Source of the DNA: CAZMVY01 sp964617875
GTDB taxonomy: Bacteria > Planctomycetota > Phycisphaerae > UBA1845 > PWPN01
Direction of reading: 5' to 3'
DNA length: 44,918 nucleotides
Assembly (NCBI GenBank): GCA_964617875.1
Contig: CAZUAI010000047.1
Coordinates: forward strand, 1-44,918
Shown here piece after piece: positions 8,379 through 17,539 of the stretch; position 1 is the first letter of the stretch; each line of letters starts with the position of its first letter. The notes under the pieces were generated by a model. That model worked only from the letters and a program-made list of their open reading frames with translations. It ran no database searches and was not told the DNA's origin. The position numbers were made by a program, and so were the translations under genes.

Positions 8379-10553
8379 TCATCTCCGCATTGACAGGATC
8401 GCCGCCTCGCTTCGTTTCCACTCGACGGTAAACGTGTCGCCGTCGCCCAGCAGCCGGCCCGCCCGCTCATCGCGCACGTCCGTCTGCCGCGAGGCAAACC
8501 GAACCGTCAGCGGCACCGTATCGAACGCCAGCGCATCCACGTCTCCCATCCCCGCCTCGCCCGCAAGCCGCAGCGGGTTCTGTACCACAAGCACGACCAG
8601 CCGCCCCCCCTTCTCCCAGTACACTGCCTCGGTCAACGGCGGATCGGACTGCGCAACGGTCAGGCTCAGACGCGGCGATGCGCCGCACGGCGCAAGAATG
8701 GCGACAACCGGCTCCGCCAGCGACTTCGCCCGCGCAGCGTCCTTCGGCCGATGACACAGGTACTCCATGATCGACACGTTCAGCAGCGTGGCCGACCCGC
8801 CCCCGACCACGCGCGTCACAAACGTCGGCTGCCCCCGCTGCGCCACGACAAACCCCTTCGCACGCTCGCACCGCGGCCACACGTCCGCCGCCGCCTGCAA
8901 GAAGCTCGCTTTCCAGTACGTGTCCGGGTCCGTCTCCGCGAGTAGACGTCCGCCGAACAGCGAGCCCGGACGGACGACCGCCCCCTCGCTTCCGAACAGG
9001 TCGGCCAGCGCCGGTCGCGGCCGCCCCCGACCGTGCTGATCGAAGCATCCCGGCAGGTGATCCGCAATCACATGCCCCCCCCGTCGCGCGTAGTCCCGAA
9101 TCACCGCTGCTTCCGCATCCGACAACGCCAGCACCCGCGGCAGAATCAGCACCTTGTACCGTGCAGGATCGATCCCTTCCGTCAGCACATCCGCGTACGA
9201 CACGAAGTCATATTGCAGCCGCGCATCCTCGAGCAGCTTCGCCCATGCCGCAAAGGCCGCCACCGTCGACGCATGCAGGTTGTTGAGCGAGCTGCTCCGG
9301 TTCATCCACGTCCGGCCGTGCGCCTCGCAGTCGATGAACCAGCTCGTCTGGATCGACGGATGCGAATAATAGATCGCGACGCCGTCGTGTACCCACTGGC
9401 CGCCGATGATGGTCGCGGAGGTCTCGGCCAGACGCTTCACGCCCGCCCCGCCCGCCAGCATATCGCGGCCGGGCTTGAACCAGTCCTGCGCCCACGTGAT
9501 CACACCCCGGTTGCCGTGCGCGAAATAGTACCAGTGGAACCACTCCGTCAACGGCTTGCGGACGTCCCCGAAGCCCGTCTGCACGAGCGGCATCCGGTTA
9601 CCCGGGTTGAACGACCGCATGATCTCGGCGGTACACCCGATGTCGTACGCCTCGAGAAACTGCACTTTCCTCGCGATCTTCGCATAATCGTACCCGCCGT
9701 ACGGCGACGGGCACTGCCCTCCGACAAAGCCGCACGGCGTCTCCGGGTCGATCCGGTTCGCCACGCCCACCAGGTCGCCCACCAGGTTGCACAACTGCGA
9801 ATCCATGTAGCTCCACGCATCGCACAGCGCGGAAAGGTTCCACTCCGTCCACGGCCTCCGGTACAGATCCCGAAAGTCGTCCGGCGTCGCCATCCGCTGA
9901 TCGTACAGGCGGGAGTGCGGCTCCCACTGCTTGCGCACGGCCGCCTCCGAGCCGTACCGCCGCACCAGCCACTGCCGGAAGTCCTCCAGCGTCAGCGGGT
10001 TGTTGTCCCACTTGCACGGCGACGTGAACGTGCTCCAGCTGATCTCGTCGTCAAGGGCATACGCGACGCGCGTGCGGTACCGCTTCGCCGCGGTCACGGC
10101 ATGCGAAACCTTCCCCGCCAGCCGCCCGCGCACCGTCGGATCCAGCAGGCACACCGGGCGGCGATCCGCCGCAAGCTGCGCCTTCGTTACGTTCTTGAGG
10201 TGCAGGTCGCCCTTGCCCGCGGCATGGTCGAGATACCACAGGAAGCCGTTCTTCTCGTGGAGGTCGGCATCCTTGCCGGGCTCGTGGTCGCAGAAGCCTC
10301 CGTTGAAGCCCGCCTGCCTCATCGCCGCCGCCAGGGCATCGTCATACGGGCGGCCCCACTCGTACCGCCACGGCATGAGCACCCACCGGTCCCACCGATT
10401 CAGCAGGATGGCCGCGTCCTGCCGGACGCGACGAAAGTCGGCGGACGCCCGAACGTACGCGGCGAAATCCTCCGCATCGAGCCACGGCGGCCACACAAGC
10501 AGCATCGCCACGACCCACGGCCACCGCCGCAACATGGACCGGCGTCTCCTCAT
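8379..10553 (-). CDS. GH42-like exported beta-galactosidase-type protein
   Basis: About 724 residues from the ATG at 10553 (GAGG 5 bases upstream). An ATG six codons later (10535) and an upstream one at 10613 are alternatives. A signal-anchor-like core (WPWVVAMLLVW) comes first. Residues 40-430 form a barrel with the GH42-style block around 167-170 (ALDDEISW) and FRQWLVRRYGSEAAV, typical of the region around the acid/base Glu. In GH42 this motif is Asn-Glu; here it is Asp-Glu, so the activity may differ. Residues 450-520 match the GATase-like trimerisation domain (YKVLILPRVLALSD, GGHVIADH). A C-terminal beta domain ends the chain. First gene of a coupled pair with the UroD-like gene. Probably a periplasmic or outer glycosidase; substrate unknown. 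Confidence 0.78.
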   Translation of the reverse strand: MRRRRSMLRRWPWVVAMLLVWPPWLDAEDFAAYVRASADFRRVRQDAAILLNRWDRWVLMPWRYEWGRPYDDALAAAMRQAGFNGGFCDHEPGKDADLHEKNGFLWYLDHAAGKGDLHLKNVTKAQLAADRRPVCLLDPTVRGRLAGKVSHAVTAAKRYRTRVAYALDDEISWSTFTSPCKWDNNPLTLEDFRQWLVRRYGSEAAVRKQWEPHSRLYDQRMATPDDFRDLYRRPWTEWNLSALCDAWSYMDSQLCNLVGDLVGVANRIDPETPCGFVGGQCPSPYGGYDYAKIARKVQFLEAYDIGCTAEIMRSFNPGNRMPLVQTGFGDVRKPLTEWFHWYYFAHGNRGVITWAQDWFKPGRDMLAGGAGVKRLAETSATIIGGQWVHDGVAIYYSHPSIQTSWFIDCEAHGRTWMNRSSSLNNLHASTVAAFAAWAKLLEDARLQYDFVSYADVLTEGIDPARYKVLILPRVLALSDAEAAVIRDYARRGGHVIADHLPGCFDQHGRGRPRPALADLFGSEGAVVRPGSLFGGRLLAETDPDTYWKASFLQAAADVWPRCERAKGFVVAQRGQPTFVTRVVGGGSATLLNVSIMEYLCHRPKDAARAKSLAEPVVAILAPCGASPRLSLTVAQSDPPLTEAVYWEKGGRLVVLVVQNPLRLAGEAGMGDVDALAFDTVPLTVRFASRQTDVRDERAGRLLGDGDTFTVEWKRSEAAILSMRR

Positions 10554-10659
10554 GACGGCCTCACGCAAGGCACGAGCGCACCGGCAGGCTCCGTCACACC
10601 CCCGCCGGCGCAAAGCCGCGGCAGAGCGAGCGCAGAGCCGACGAGTCGTTCGCCTGCCC

Positions 10660-13600
10660 TTACGCCGGGCTCATCGCACGTGCCTGCGCCTCGACCGCAC
10701 GGCGGCGCAACTGCCACAGCCCCAGCAGCCCCAGCATGATGAGCGCCACGACGCCCATGATCACGCGCTCAACAAGACTCTCGCTGCCGATCACGAGGCC
10801 GATCGCCGTCACCAGCACGATGATGCCCAGCATGGCCCGCATCACCGCCGGCTTGTAGAGCACCGGCGCCGCAATGGCGATCGAGCTGTAGCACCCGACG
10901 ACCGTGCCGATGACCATGGCGAATGCGAACGAATGCACGCCGGGCCCGCCGGCCACGTACAGAATGAGCACCACGATAAACGTGGTAAACGCCGTCAGGA
11001 CCGTTCGCGGGAACGTCTGGTTGATCGCGTCGTTGATCAGCCGGGGGGACAGCGTCGCCAGACGCCCGCGGTTCTCGCGGATCCGGTCGAACACGACGAT
11101 CGTATCGTTCACCGAGTACCCCACGATCGTCATGAAGGCCGCCACGACCGACAGGTCGATTCGCACCTCACTGATCAGCAGGATATCGCCGAGGAACGTC
11201 CGGGCGATCCAGTGGCTCGCCGTCACCAGTCCCAGCGCGACGGCCACGTCGTGGATCAAGGCCAGAATGGCGCCGAGCCCGTACTCCATCGTCCCGAACC
11301 GGAACCAGAGGTAGGCGATCATCGCGATCAGCGAGAGCACCAGCGCAATCACCGCCTGCTGCGCGGCCTGCGCGGCCACCTGCGGCGCGAACTGCGTCAC
11401 CTTGTCGAGCGAGCGTTCGCTCGACAACGCCGCCTGCGCCAGCTGCAGCTCCGGCATCGCCAGGTCGCGCCTCCACACCTCTTCGCCGTCGTAGTAGGGG
11501 ACGTTTTCGTCGCTCACCACGATGGCCACACGGGAGTACGTCGGGGCCGCCTTCCCGCCGGCGTCCACCGCCGTCGGGTCCTCCGCGACCACGCCAAGAA
11601 CCTCCGTCTCGCGCCAGCCGTATCGCTCGTAGTCCGGCTGGAGCCGCATGTCGCGCAGCCGCTGCCGCACCGCCTCGATCGTCTGGGCCGGCTGGAGATT
11701 GTCGAATACCATCACCACGCCGCCCCGGAACCTCGCGATGTTGAAGCGGGCGGCCTCTCCGGCCGCAGCACCCACGACCTGCCCAAGCTCGCGGTCCTCC
11801 GCGCCGACCGGGTACGCGCCGTCCGGGGCACGCAGTTCGTCGGTGACGAGCTTGAAGCCGATGCCGCGCTGCACCCGCACGGCAAAGTCCTTCTGCTGCG
11901 TGAGGGCTGCCAGCACGGCCTCGCTGACGAGTTGCTTGTTCGTCTCTGTCGTGACGATCTCGAACGCCTGCTTTGTGCGCCCGCCGGTCGTCTCGCCGTA
12001 TTCATCCACCGACTGCACGCGGACCGACGTGCTCATGTCCTGCGCGGCCCGCCGCGCGCCCTGGGCCGCCGCCTCAATGTCCCCCAGGAACTGCTCGACC
12101 GTCGTCGCGGCGTCCTTCAGCGTTACGGCCGCGCCCTTCCGGCCCGCCGGCGCCTCGCGGCACCAGTTCCTGGCAACCTTGTCCCCCAGCGGCTTTGCCA
12201 GAATCGCCTCGATCTGCTTCTCGTTGAGGTTGTCGCTCTCGATGATGAAGGCCCCCCCCTCCTTCGTCACCTTCGCATCCTTGATCGCACCGGCCGCCCA
12301 CAACAGCCAGCCGGCAGCCTGCTCCCGCTTCTCCTTGCCCTTCACGAGTTCCTCGATCCTCGCGTCCACGATCGGCTTGCCCTGCGTCGGTTCCAGCGTC
12401 ACCTGCACCGCCGTCCCGCCAAGGAACTCGATATCCAGAAGCCGCTCGTTCGGCTGAAGGGCAAACAGCAGCAGACCGCCCAGCGTCAGCACGCCCGACA
12501 CCGCCCAGAAATACCTCTGCTTGCCCATCCAGTCCACGTTCGTCGGCTTCAGCAGGTACAGCATCGGGATCCGGTTCGTCCGGTGCGCCCCCGTCGAAAT
12601 CGCCACGAACCGCATGATCCACATCAGGGCCAGCAGCACCAGACCCGAGACCCCCGCGACCAGCACGAACTCGCCAAGGCCCGCCAGCCCCGAGTTCTGC
12701 CATCCCTCCGGCCGGCTCCGGTGGAACATCCAGCCCATCCCCAGCAGCAGCGCGCCCGCGGCCGCCAGGACCAGCGCCCCGCCCCACGAACGTTCCGCCT
12801 CCACCTTGCTCACCTTCGTCTGCACCAGCACGTCGAAGAACCGCCGCGTGATAAACAGCGCCGTAAACAGGTTCACGCACAAACCGAGGCCCAGCGTCAA
12901 CGCGAACCCCTTGATCTCCTCCGTCCCCACGTAGCCAAGGATGATCGCCGAGATCACCGTCGTCAGGTTCGAGTCGAAAATGACCCAGAACGCGCGATCG
13001 TACCCCAGCTTCACCGCCGTCTTCAGCGACACCCCCCGCGCCTGCTCCTCCCGGATACGCTCAAAAATCAGGACGTTCGCATCCACCGCCATACCCAGCG
13101 TCAGCACCAGGCCGGCGATGCCCTGCAGCGTGAACGTCCCCTGGATCAGCGCCATGATGCCCAGCGTGATGAGCATGTTCAGCATCAGCGCGATGTCGGC
13201 GATGACGCCGGCGTACATGTAGTAGATCGCCATGAACGCCACCACGACGACCAGCGCCGTCACCGACGCCTGAATGCCCATCCGCCGGTTCCCCTCGCCC
13301 AGGCTCGGCCCGACCGTCTTGATGCTCAGCGGCGTCTCCTTCAGACGCGCATCCAGCGAGCCCGCCTCGAGAATGTTGCACAGGCGGGTCACCTCGTCGA
13401 TCGTGAAGTCCCCCGTGATCGTCCCATGCTCGCGAATCGCCGACTGGATGTTCGGCGCGGACATCGCCTCCCCGTCCAGCAGGATGCAAAGCGGCCTGCC
13501 CTTGTTGGCCTCCGTGACCTTCTCGAACCGGGCCCCGCCCCGCGGGTCGAGCGTGAACGCCACCGACCACCGGCCGCGCTGGTCGCGGTCCGGAACGGCC

Positions 13601-14826
13601 CGCGTCAGCGCCCACTTGCCGTCGTGCGGAAGGGCCATGTCGGCGTCCCGGTCCTCGACGGCGTAGGCCAGCACGTACTTCTTGCCCAGATACTCCGCCT
13701 CGATCGGGTTGCCCGCGGGCTTGAACTCGTCGGGCTTGCCGATCCGGAACCACTGGAACCGGTCGCCCGGGCGGCGCCGCGGCCCGAACTTCGCCAGCTG
13801 GTCCGTGTACTTGCTGATCGGCTCGCGATACTCCGGCTTGGGCGAGTTGATCGTGTCGCCGGCCGCGTCCCGCTCCGCCAGGATGCGGAACTCCAGAACG
13901 CCCTGCCCCTGCAGCAGCCGCATCAGGTCGCTCGGGTCCTCCAGTGCCCCCTTGTTCTTCGCCCAGATGTCGTGCGTCTTCTTCAGGTTGTCGATCCGGC
14001 CGCGGATGACGCCGAGGTCGGCCTCCAGCTTCGCGATCCTCTCCTTGCGATCCGGCGCGTCCTTCGCGATCCCCAGCCCGTCCGCGATCCGGCCCGTGTA
14101 CTCCGACCAGAACTGCGCCAGCTTGTCCTCGCGCTCCTTGCTGCCCTGGCCCAGCGCGAGAAGGTCGCTCAGCTTGTCCAGGTTCACGTTCGTCGCCGCC
14201 AGGTGGTCGAAGCCCTGATAGTAGGCCTCGCGCACCTCATCCAGCGCGGCATCCGACGGCTCCGTCGCCGGGGCGGATTGCGTCGCCGACTGGGTCGTCG
14301 CCGGACGCGTCGCCGCCGCCGCGTCCGCCGCCGCGAGCTTGTCCTTCGCCGCCGCCAGCTTTGCCAGCAGCTCCCGCCGGGCCGGCACATCACGCACAAG
14401 ATCGTTCATCGCGGCCTCGCGCGCCGCGCCCGCCAACGTCAGCGCCGCTTCGATCTCCCCGCGGTCCACACGCGTCTTCCGCAACTCCGTCCGGGCCGCC
14501 TCGTAAGCCGCCCGGTTCTTGCCCAGTTCGTGCGGCGGACGCGGCATCTGAATCTCCAACCGGTTCTGCCCGATCGGACGCCAGACGAGGTTTCGCTGCC
14601 CCTGCGGATCGACCCGGTTCTTCAACCGCCGCATCACACGCTCGGAAAGGTCCCGCTTGTCCGATTCCGTCAGGCCACCCGTGTCGATCTCGTACAGCAG
14701 GCTCGTACCGCCCACGAGGTCGATTCCGCCCTTGAGCTGCTGCGACGGCGGCCAGATCGCCCACACCGACAGCGTCACCACCACCACGATAATCGCGATT
14801 CGCATCGCCAGATTCTTGTCACTCAT
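10660..14826 (-). CDS. secDF: SecD-SecF fusion, protein translocase accessory subunit
   Basis: The protein has 1,388 residues. SecDF uses the proton gradient to help pull proteins out of SecYEG on the outer face of the inner membrane. The SecD half shows TM1, the GGIDLVGGTSL motif (about 32), the P1 head, and the TM2-6 block with VDANVLIFERIREE near 582. The SecF half begins near 765 and carries VNDTIVVFDRIREN near 1242. Between TM1 and the P1 core there is a long Ala/Lys/Glu-rich insertion, about 100-300, likely coiled coil, with a Thr/Gln/Ser-rich linker. Two additional hydrophobic segments lie in the SecD-SecF linker (about 682-742), and two more follow the SecF core at the C-terminus. Standard fusions are about 740-1,000 residues. 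No strong Shine-Dalgarno sequence was seen. No yajC was recognised upstream. Confidence 0.95.
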   Translation of the reverse strand: MSDKNLAMRIAIIVVVVTLSVWAIWPPSQQLKGGIDLVGGTSLLYEIDTGGLTESDKRDLSERVMRRLKNRVDPQGQRNLVWRPIGQNRLEIQMPRPPHELGKNRAAYEAARTELRKTRVDRGEIEAALTLAGAAREAAMNDLVRDVPARRELLAKLAAAKDKLAAADAAAATRPATTQSATQSAPATEPSDAALDEVREAYYQGFDHLAATNVNLDKLSDLLALGQGSKEREDKLAQFWSEYTGRIADGLGIAKDAPDRKERIAKLEADLGVIRGRIDNLKKTHDIWAKNKGALEDPSDLMRLLQGQGVLEFRILAERDAAGDTINSPKPEYREPISKYTDQLAKFGPRRRPGDRFQWFRIGKPDEFKPAGNPIEAEYLGKKYVLAYAVEDRDADMALPHDGKWALTRAVPDRDQRGRWSVAFTLDPRGGARFEKVTEANKGRPLCILLDGEAMSAPNIQSAIREHGTITGDFTIDEVTRLCNILEAGSLDARLKETPLSIKTVGPSLGEGNRRMGIQASVTALVVVVAFMAIYYMYAGVIADIALMLNMLITLGIMALIQGTFTLQGIAGLVLTLGMAVDANVLIFERIREEQARGVSLKTAVKLGYDRAFWVIFDSNLTTVISAIILGYVGTEEIKGFALTLGLGLCVNLFTALFITRRFFDVLVQTKVSKVEAERSWGGALVLAAAGALLLGMGWMFHRSRPEGWQNSGLAGLGEFVLVAGVSGLVLLALMWIMRFVAISTGAHRTNRIPMLYLLKPTNVDWMGKQRYFWAVSGVLTLGGLLLFALQPNERLLDIEFLGGTAVQVTLEPTQGKPIVDARIEELVKGKEKREQAAGWLLWAAGAIKDAKVTKEGGAFIIESDNLNEKQIEAILAKPLGDKVARNWCREAPAGRKGAAVTLKDAATTVEQFLGDIEAAAQGARRAAQDMSTSVRVQSVDEYGETTGGRTKQAFEIVTTETNKQLVSEAVLAALTQQKDFAVRVQRGIGFKLVTDELRAPDGAYPVGAEDRELGQVVGAAAGEAARFNIARFRGGVVMVFDNLQPAQTIEAVRQRLRDMRLQPDYERYGWRETEVLGVVAEDPTAVDAGGKAAPTYSRVAIVVSDENVPYYDGEEVWRRDLAMPELQLAQAALSSERSLDKVTQFAPQVAAQAAQQAVIALVLSLIAMIAYLWFRFGTMEYGLGAILALIHDVAVALGLVTASHWIARTFLGDILLISEVRIDLSVVAAFMTIVGYSVNDTIVVFDRIRENRGRLATLSPRLINDAINQTFPRTVLTAFTTFIVVLILYVAGGPGVHSFAFAMVIGTVVGCYSSIAIAAPVLYKPAVMRAMLGIIVLVTAIGLVIGSESLVERVIMGVVALIMLGLLGLWQLRRRAVEAQARAMSPA

Positions 14827-15060
14827 GTCGCACCCGTTGATCCGTTACTCCGTACTCAGCACTGATCTCTCGTCGATCGCTGACAACTCGAAACTCGCTG
14901 CTTGCACCTCGAAACGCATGGATCGGCCTGTTCGCTCGACTCACGGGCCGATCGGCCCGAAATCGCCGAACGCCGCGGGACCATCGCCCGTGTCGCGCCC
15001 GACTCGCGGCATGGTCCGCCGGGAGCCTCCGGATTCCGGAAAGCGCAACCCGGGCGCCGC
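14827..15060. other. Leader region of secDF, no convincing gene
   Basis: These 234 bases separate secDF from the small upstream ORF. Open frames here have poor composition. No clear -35/-10 pair for secDF was found, so secDF may be read from the TATAAT site near 15567. Confidence 0.4.
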
Positions 15061-15552
15061 TCACGCCGCCGGAGGCGCCTGCGCCCGATCGGTAAAAGTG
15101 AATGTCCGTGAAGTGCGCGGCGGAGCCGGAACAGCCGCGAGAACGGCCGCGTACCCTTCGCCCGTTCTCGCCCGCTCCTGCTGGGCCGCCGGCCCGACCC
15201 ATGAGCCTTCGCCCCCCGCATTCGACGAACGATCCGGCTGACCGATGCGGTAACGCGCATTCGCATCGCAGCCGATGCCCGATGCCAGATGCCAGAGGTT
15301 TCCCAGATCCGCCCGAACGAGGAGTGCCGGGTCGGCGTGTCCATCCTGACCTGTCGATCGATCGCCCGGCCGTGAAGCCGGAGCGGGCGCGGACGACGCC
15401 GGCTCGGGCAAAGACGGCTTCGAATCCGACGGCCGCGATTCCCCGCGGCCGAGAGGCACCGCAGGCCGCGCGCTCGGCGGAAGCGCCGCCGCCAGGAGCG
15501 TCAGGACCGCCAGTCCCGCAACCCGACTCAGCGATGTAGCCACCCGGTCCAT
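15061..15552 (-). CDS. Doubtful small exported ORF upstream of secDF
   Basis: 163 codons from an ATG at 15552. The N-terminus is signal-like (MDRVATSLSRVAGLAVLTLL, then Ala/Pro-rich), and the first 70 codons have G or C in most third positions, as real genes here do. The remainder is low complexity and resembles no family I know; it is not YajC. It may be a real small secreted or lineage-specific protein, or a chance frame. It sits 9 bases after a perfect -10 box and ends 234 bases before secDF. Confidence 0.3.
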   Translation of the reverse strand: MDRVATSLSRVAGLAVLTLLAAALPPSARPAVPLGRGESRPSDSKPSLPEPASSAPAPASRPGDRSTGQDGHADPALLVRADLGNLWHLASGIGCDANARYRIGQPDRSSNAGGEGSWVGPAAQQERARTGEGYAAVLAAVPAPPRTSRTFTFTDRAQAPPAA

Positions 15553-15561
15553 ACGAGGCCC

Positions 15562-15567
15562 ATTATA
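15562..15567 (-). promoter_or_regulatory. Perfect TATAAT -10 box
   Basis: Minus-strand TATAAT lies 9 bases before the ATG at 15552. A normal start point would leave a leader of about 3 bases, so the transcript would be almost leaderless. No good -35 was found at 16-18 bases (TTTGTG at 17). It could drive the small ORF and secDF. Confidence 0.4.
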
Positions 15568-15676
15568 TCGACCAACCGCCCCCCCACAAACACTTCAAAG
15601 CCCCGCCCACATCCCCTCCCCCTTCACGCCCCCCGTCCCCTCCTGCCGCTCCCTTCCGCACCCTTCTCACCCCCCG

Positions 15677-17011
15677 TCACCGCTGCCCCGCCGGCCGCTG
15701 GTAGTCCCCTTCTCCTCCACGCCCGCCGGCCGGCCTGCTCGTTGCCGGCAGCACACGCAACGCCCGGTAAACATGCACATCATGCGCCGCAAACGTGTCG
15801 GTGAACGCCCCGCCCCTGGCCGTCAGCGTGCGGCCCTCGTGCAGCACCGCGACCTCGCCGTCCTGAAGCCCCGAGAACGTCACCTGCCGAGTCTCCCCTT
15901 CGCGGGCCGCAGCGAAGATGTACAGGTACACGCTTGCCTCCTTCCACCGCACCTCGATCTGCGGCGCCCCCGTGAACCGAAGCGAATACCGCGACTCCGG
16001 CGCCACGAGCACGGGATACAGCTCACTCCCCGGTTTGATCTCCTCGAGCAACGGCCGCAGCACCGCCCGCCAGTACGTCCAATTCCAGCCCAACTCCGCA
16101 TCGCGTCCCGTCAACGCGACGGGCATGCCGAAGAACGACAGGCTGTTCGCCCCGCAGATGATCGCCTGGTACATCATGTACCGCGCCTCGCGGAACGTGG
16201 GGAACATCAGCCGGTTCTTCGGGTTGTGCGCCGGGTTCACCCCGCTCCAGCACGCCTGCAACACCATGAACACCATCTTCTTCCCGTCGGCCAGCTCCAC
16301 CGTCCGCCGCGTGTAGTCTCCCACCATGCTCAGGCCCTTGTTCGCCTCGAGCGAGTGCTTGCCGGGCGGTTCGCTCACGGGATAAATGTCCGTGCTGAGC
16401 ACGTCGCACGCCGCGTTGTACGGCCGGAGCGTCTCGAGCGTTCCCCGCGGAGCATGGCAGAACCACACAGGGTGGTGGGGATCGAGCCGCCGGATCAGTT
16501 CGTACGCCTCGCGCAGGGGCCCCACGGGCTTCTTGCCCCATTCGGGTTCGTCGGCGCTCTTCCACATGAGCACCGCCGGATGGTCCTTGTACTGGAGGAC
16601 GAACCGCTCGAGCCGCTGCTTCATCCCCGGCCTGTTCACGTCCACCAACTCGTGGAGAAACGGCCACACGTAAACCCCGTGCGCCGCCGCCGCATCAAGA
16701 TAGCCCCCGAACGCCTTCGCTCCCTCCGGCGTCCCTTCTTTCTCCGGAATGGCGCCACGCACGACGCTCATCCCTCCCGCCGCCATCTCCGCCCACCCAT
16801 CACCGCCCTCGGGCGTCTCCAGCTTCAACGGCGGCCCCGGCGAGAACCCGATGAAGAAGAACGGCCGGCCGTTCACAAGCAACCGCCCATCCGCCGCTAC
16901 CTCAACCTTGGACACCCCGACAAGCCCCGCCCCAAGACACGCAACCCCCGCCGACAACAACAGCCCGGCCACGCCGAAAAAGATCGCAAGTCGAATACGC
17001 ACGAGCATCAT
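15677..17011 (-). CDS. Exported glycosidase-like TIM-barrel protein
   Basis: 444 residues from the ATG at 17011. GGGAGG directly precedes two ATGs (17011, 17008), and a GTG at 17002 has the best spacing, so the start is uncertain by three codons. A signal peptide (IRLAIFFGVAGLLLSAGVA) comes first. A DGRLLVNGRPFFFIG entry, as in GH2/GH5-type enzymes, leads into a barrel with WKSADEPEWG near 155, which places an acidic pair where clan GH-A enzymes hold the acid/base, and GANSLSFFGMP near 290. A C-terminal beta domain follows and the last 25 residues are Gly/Arg-rich and probably disordered. The family is unassigned. It is probably a secreted or periplasmic glycosidase or an inactive relative. 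Confidence 0.75.
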   Translation of the reverse strand: MMLVRIRLAIFFGVAGLLLSAGVACLGAGLVGVSKVEVAADGRLLVNGRPFFFIGFSPGPPLKLETPEGGDGWAEMAAGGMSVVRGAIPEKEGTPEGAKAFGGYLDAAAAHGVYVWPFLHELVDVNRPGMKQRLERFVLQYKDHPAVLMWKSADEPEWGKKPVGPLREAYELIRRLDPHHPVWFCHAPRGTLETLRPYNAACDVLSTDIYPVSEPPGKHSLEANKGLSMVGDYTRRTVELADGKKMVFMVLQACWSGVNPAHNPKNRLMFPTFREARYMMYQAIICGANSLSFFGMPVALTGRDAELGWNWTYWRAVLRPLLEEIKPGSELYPVLVAPESRYSLRFTGAPQIEVRWKEASVYLYIFAAAREGETRQVTFSGLQDGEVAVLHEGRTLTARGGAFTDTFAAHDVHVYRALRVLPATSRPAGGRGGEGDYQRPAGQR

Positions 17012-17053
17012 CCTCCCGAATCTGAGAAGAACGCAACGCCTCACATTCAACAC

Positions 17054-17539
17054 CCTGCATTCGACACGCGCCGTTCGGCAGTCGCCGCCCGGCGCTCACC
17101 GGATTTCCTACATCCCCGCGTCCTCACAGGAAGCCCAAACGCACGCAAGTGCCGCACCGGAATCTCAAGTCCATTATCGCCCCGTGGAGCACGGGCGGCG
17201 ATCTGGCTGTGGGAGGTACCCACGATCCGGAACACCCGCCCACATGCGACGGCATCGCCCCCCGCGAAACCGGGCGACGTCTGCCCCGTCACCCAGCCCT
17301 TGCGACGCCAACCCCTCGGCGCCCACGACGAAACGAAGCCAACCGCACCACGTTTGCGCAGGCCGGCTCCGCCTTGCGCGCAAGCGGCGAAGACCTCCCT
17401 TTTCACATCGGCTTTACCACGCCACCTGCTCCGCGCCCACGACCAAACGAACCCACCGATTCCACGCGTGACGCCCCGAAGTGCCGAGATAACGTATTGT
17501 CGTTACGACAGTTGCGACCGGCCCGCCCGGGACGCCCCC
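17054..17539. other. Repeat-bearing intergenic region
   Basis: These 486 bases have no convincing gene. They contain two degenerate copies of a roughly 45-base element about 110 bases apart (around 17308-17350 and 17420-17463) sharing a CCACGACNAAACGAANCCA core. They also hold a perfect 13-base palindrome at 17498-17510. Open frames across the region read as low-complexity sequence. Confidence 0.5.
17498..17510. promoter_or_regulatory. Perfect palindrome TGTCGTTACGACA
   Basis: TGTCGT-T-ACGACA lies 30 bases past the stop of the SAM hydrolase gene and upstream of the glycosidase-like gene on the same strand. It is operator-like in symmetry; no promoter could be placed beside it with confidence. 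Confidence 0.3.

Noticed and set aside
9931..14865. A 1,644-codon open frame on the plus strand opposite secDF
   Set aside because: The product is Arg/His/Pro-rich without domains, and the opposite strand has a complete SecDF. Long antisense frames are expected at this GC content; the same holds for other long opposite-strand frames across the window.
14856..15344. A 162-codon minus-strand frame before secDF
   Set aside because: The product is Arg/Ser-rich with no domain, and it overlaps a competing frame with better codon usage.
17047..17406. A 119-codon minus-strand frame upstream of the glycosidase-like gene
   Set aside because: It reads through the degenerate intergenic repeat and shows no protein-like pattern; probably a spurious frame.
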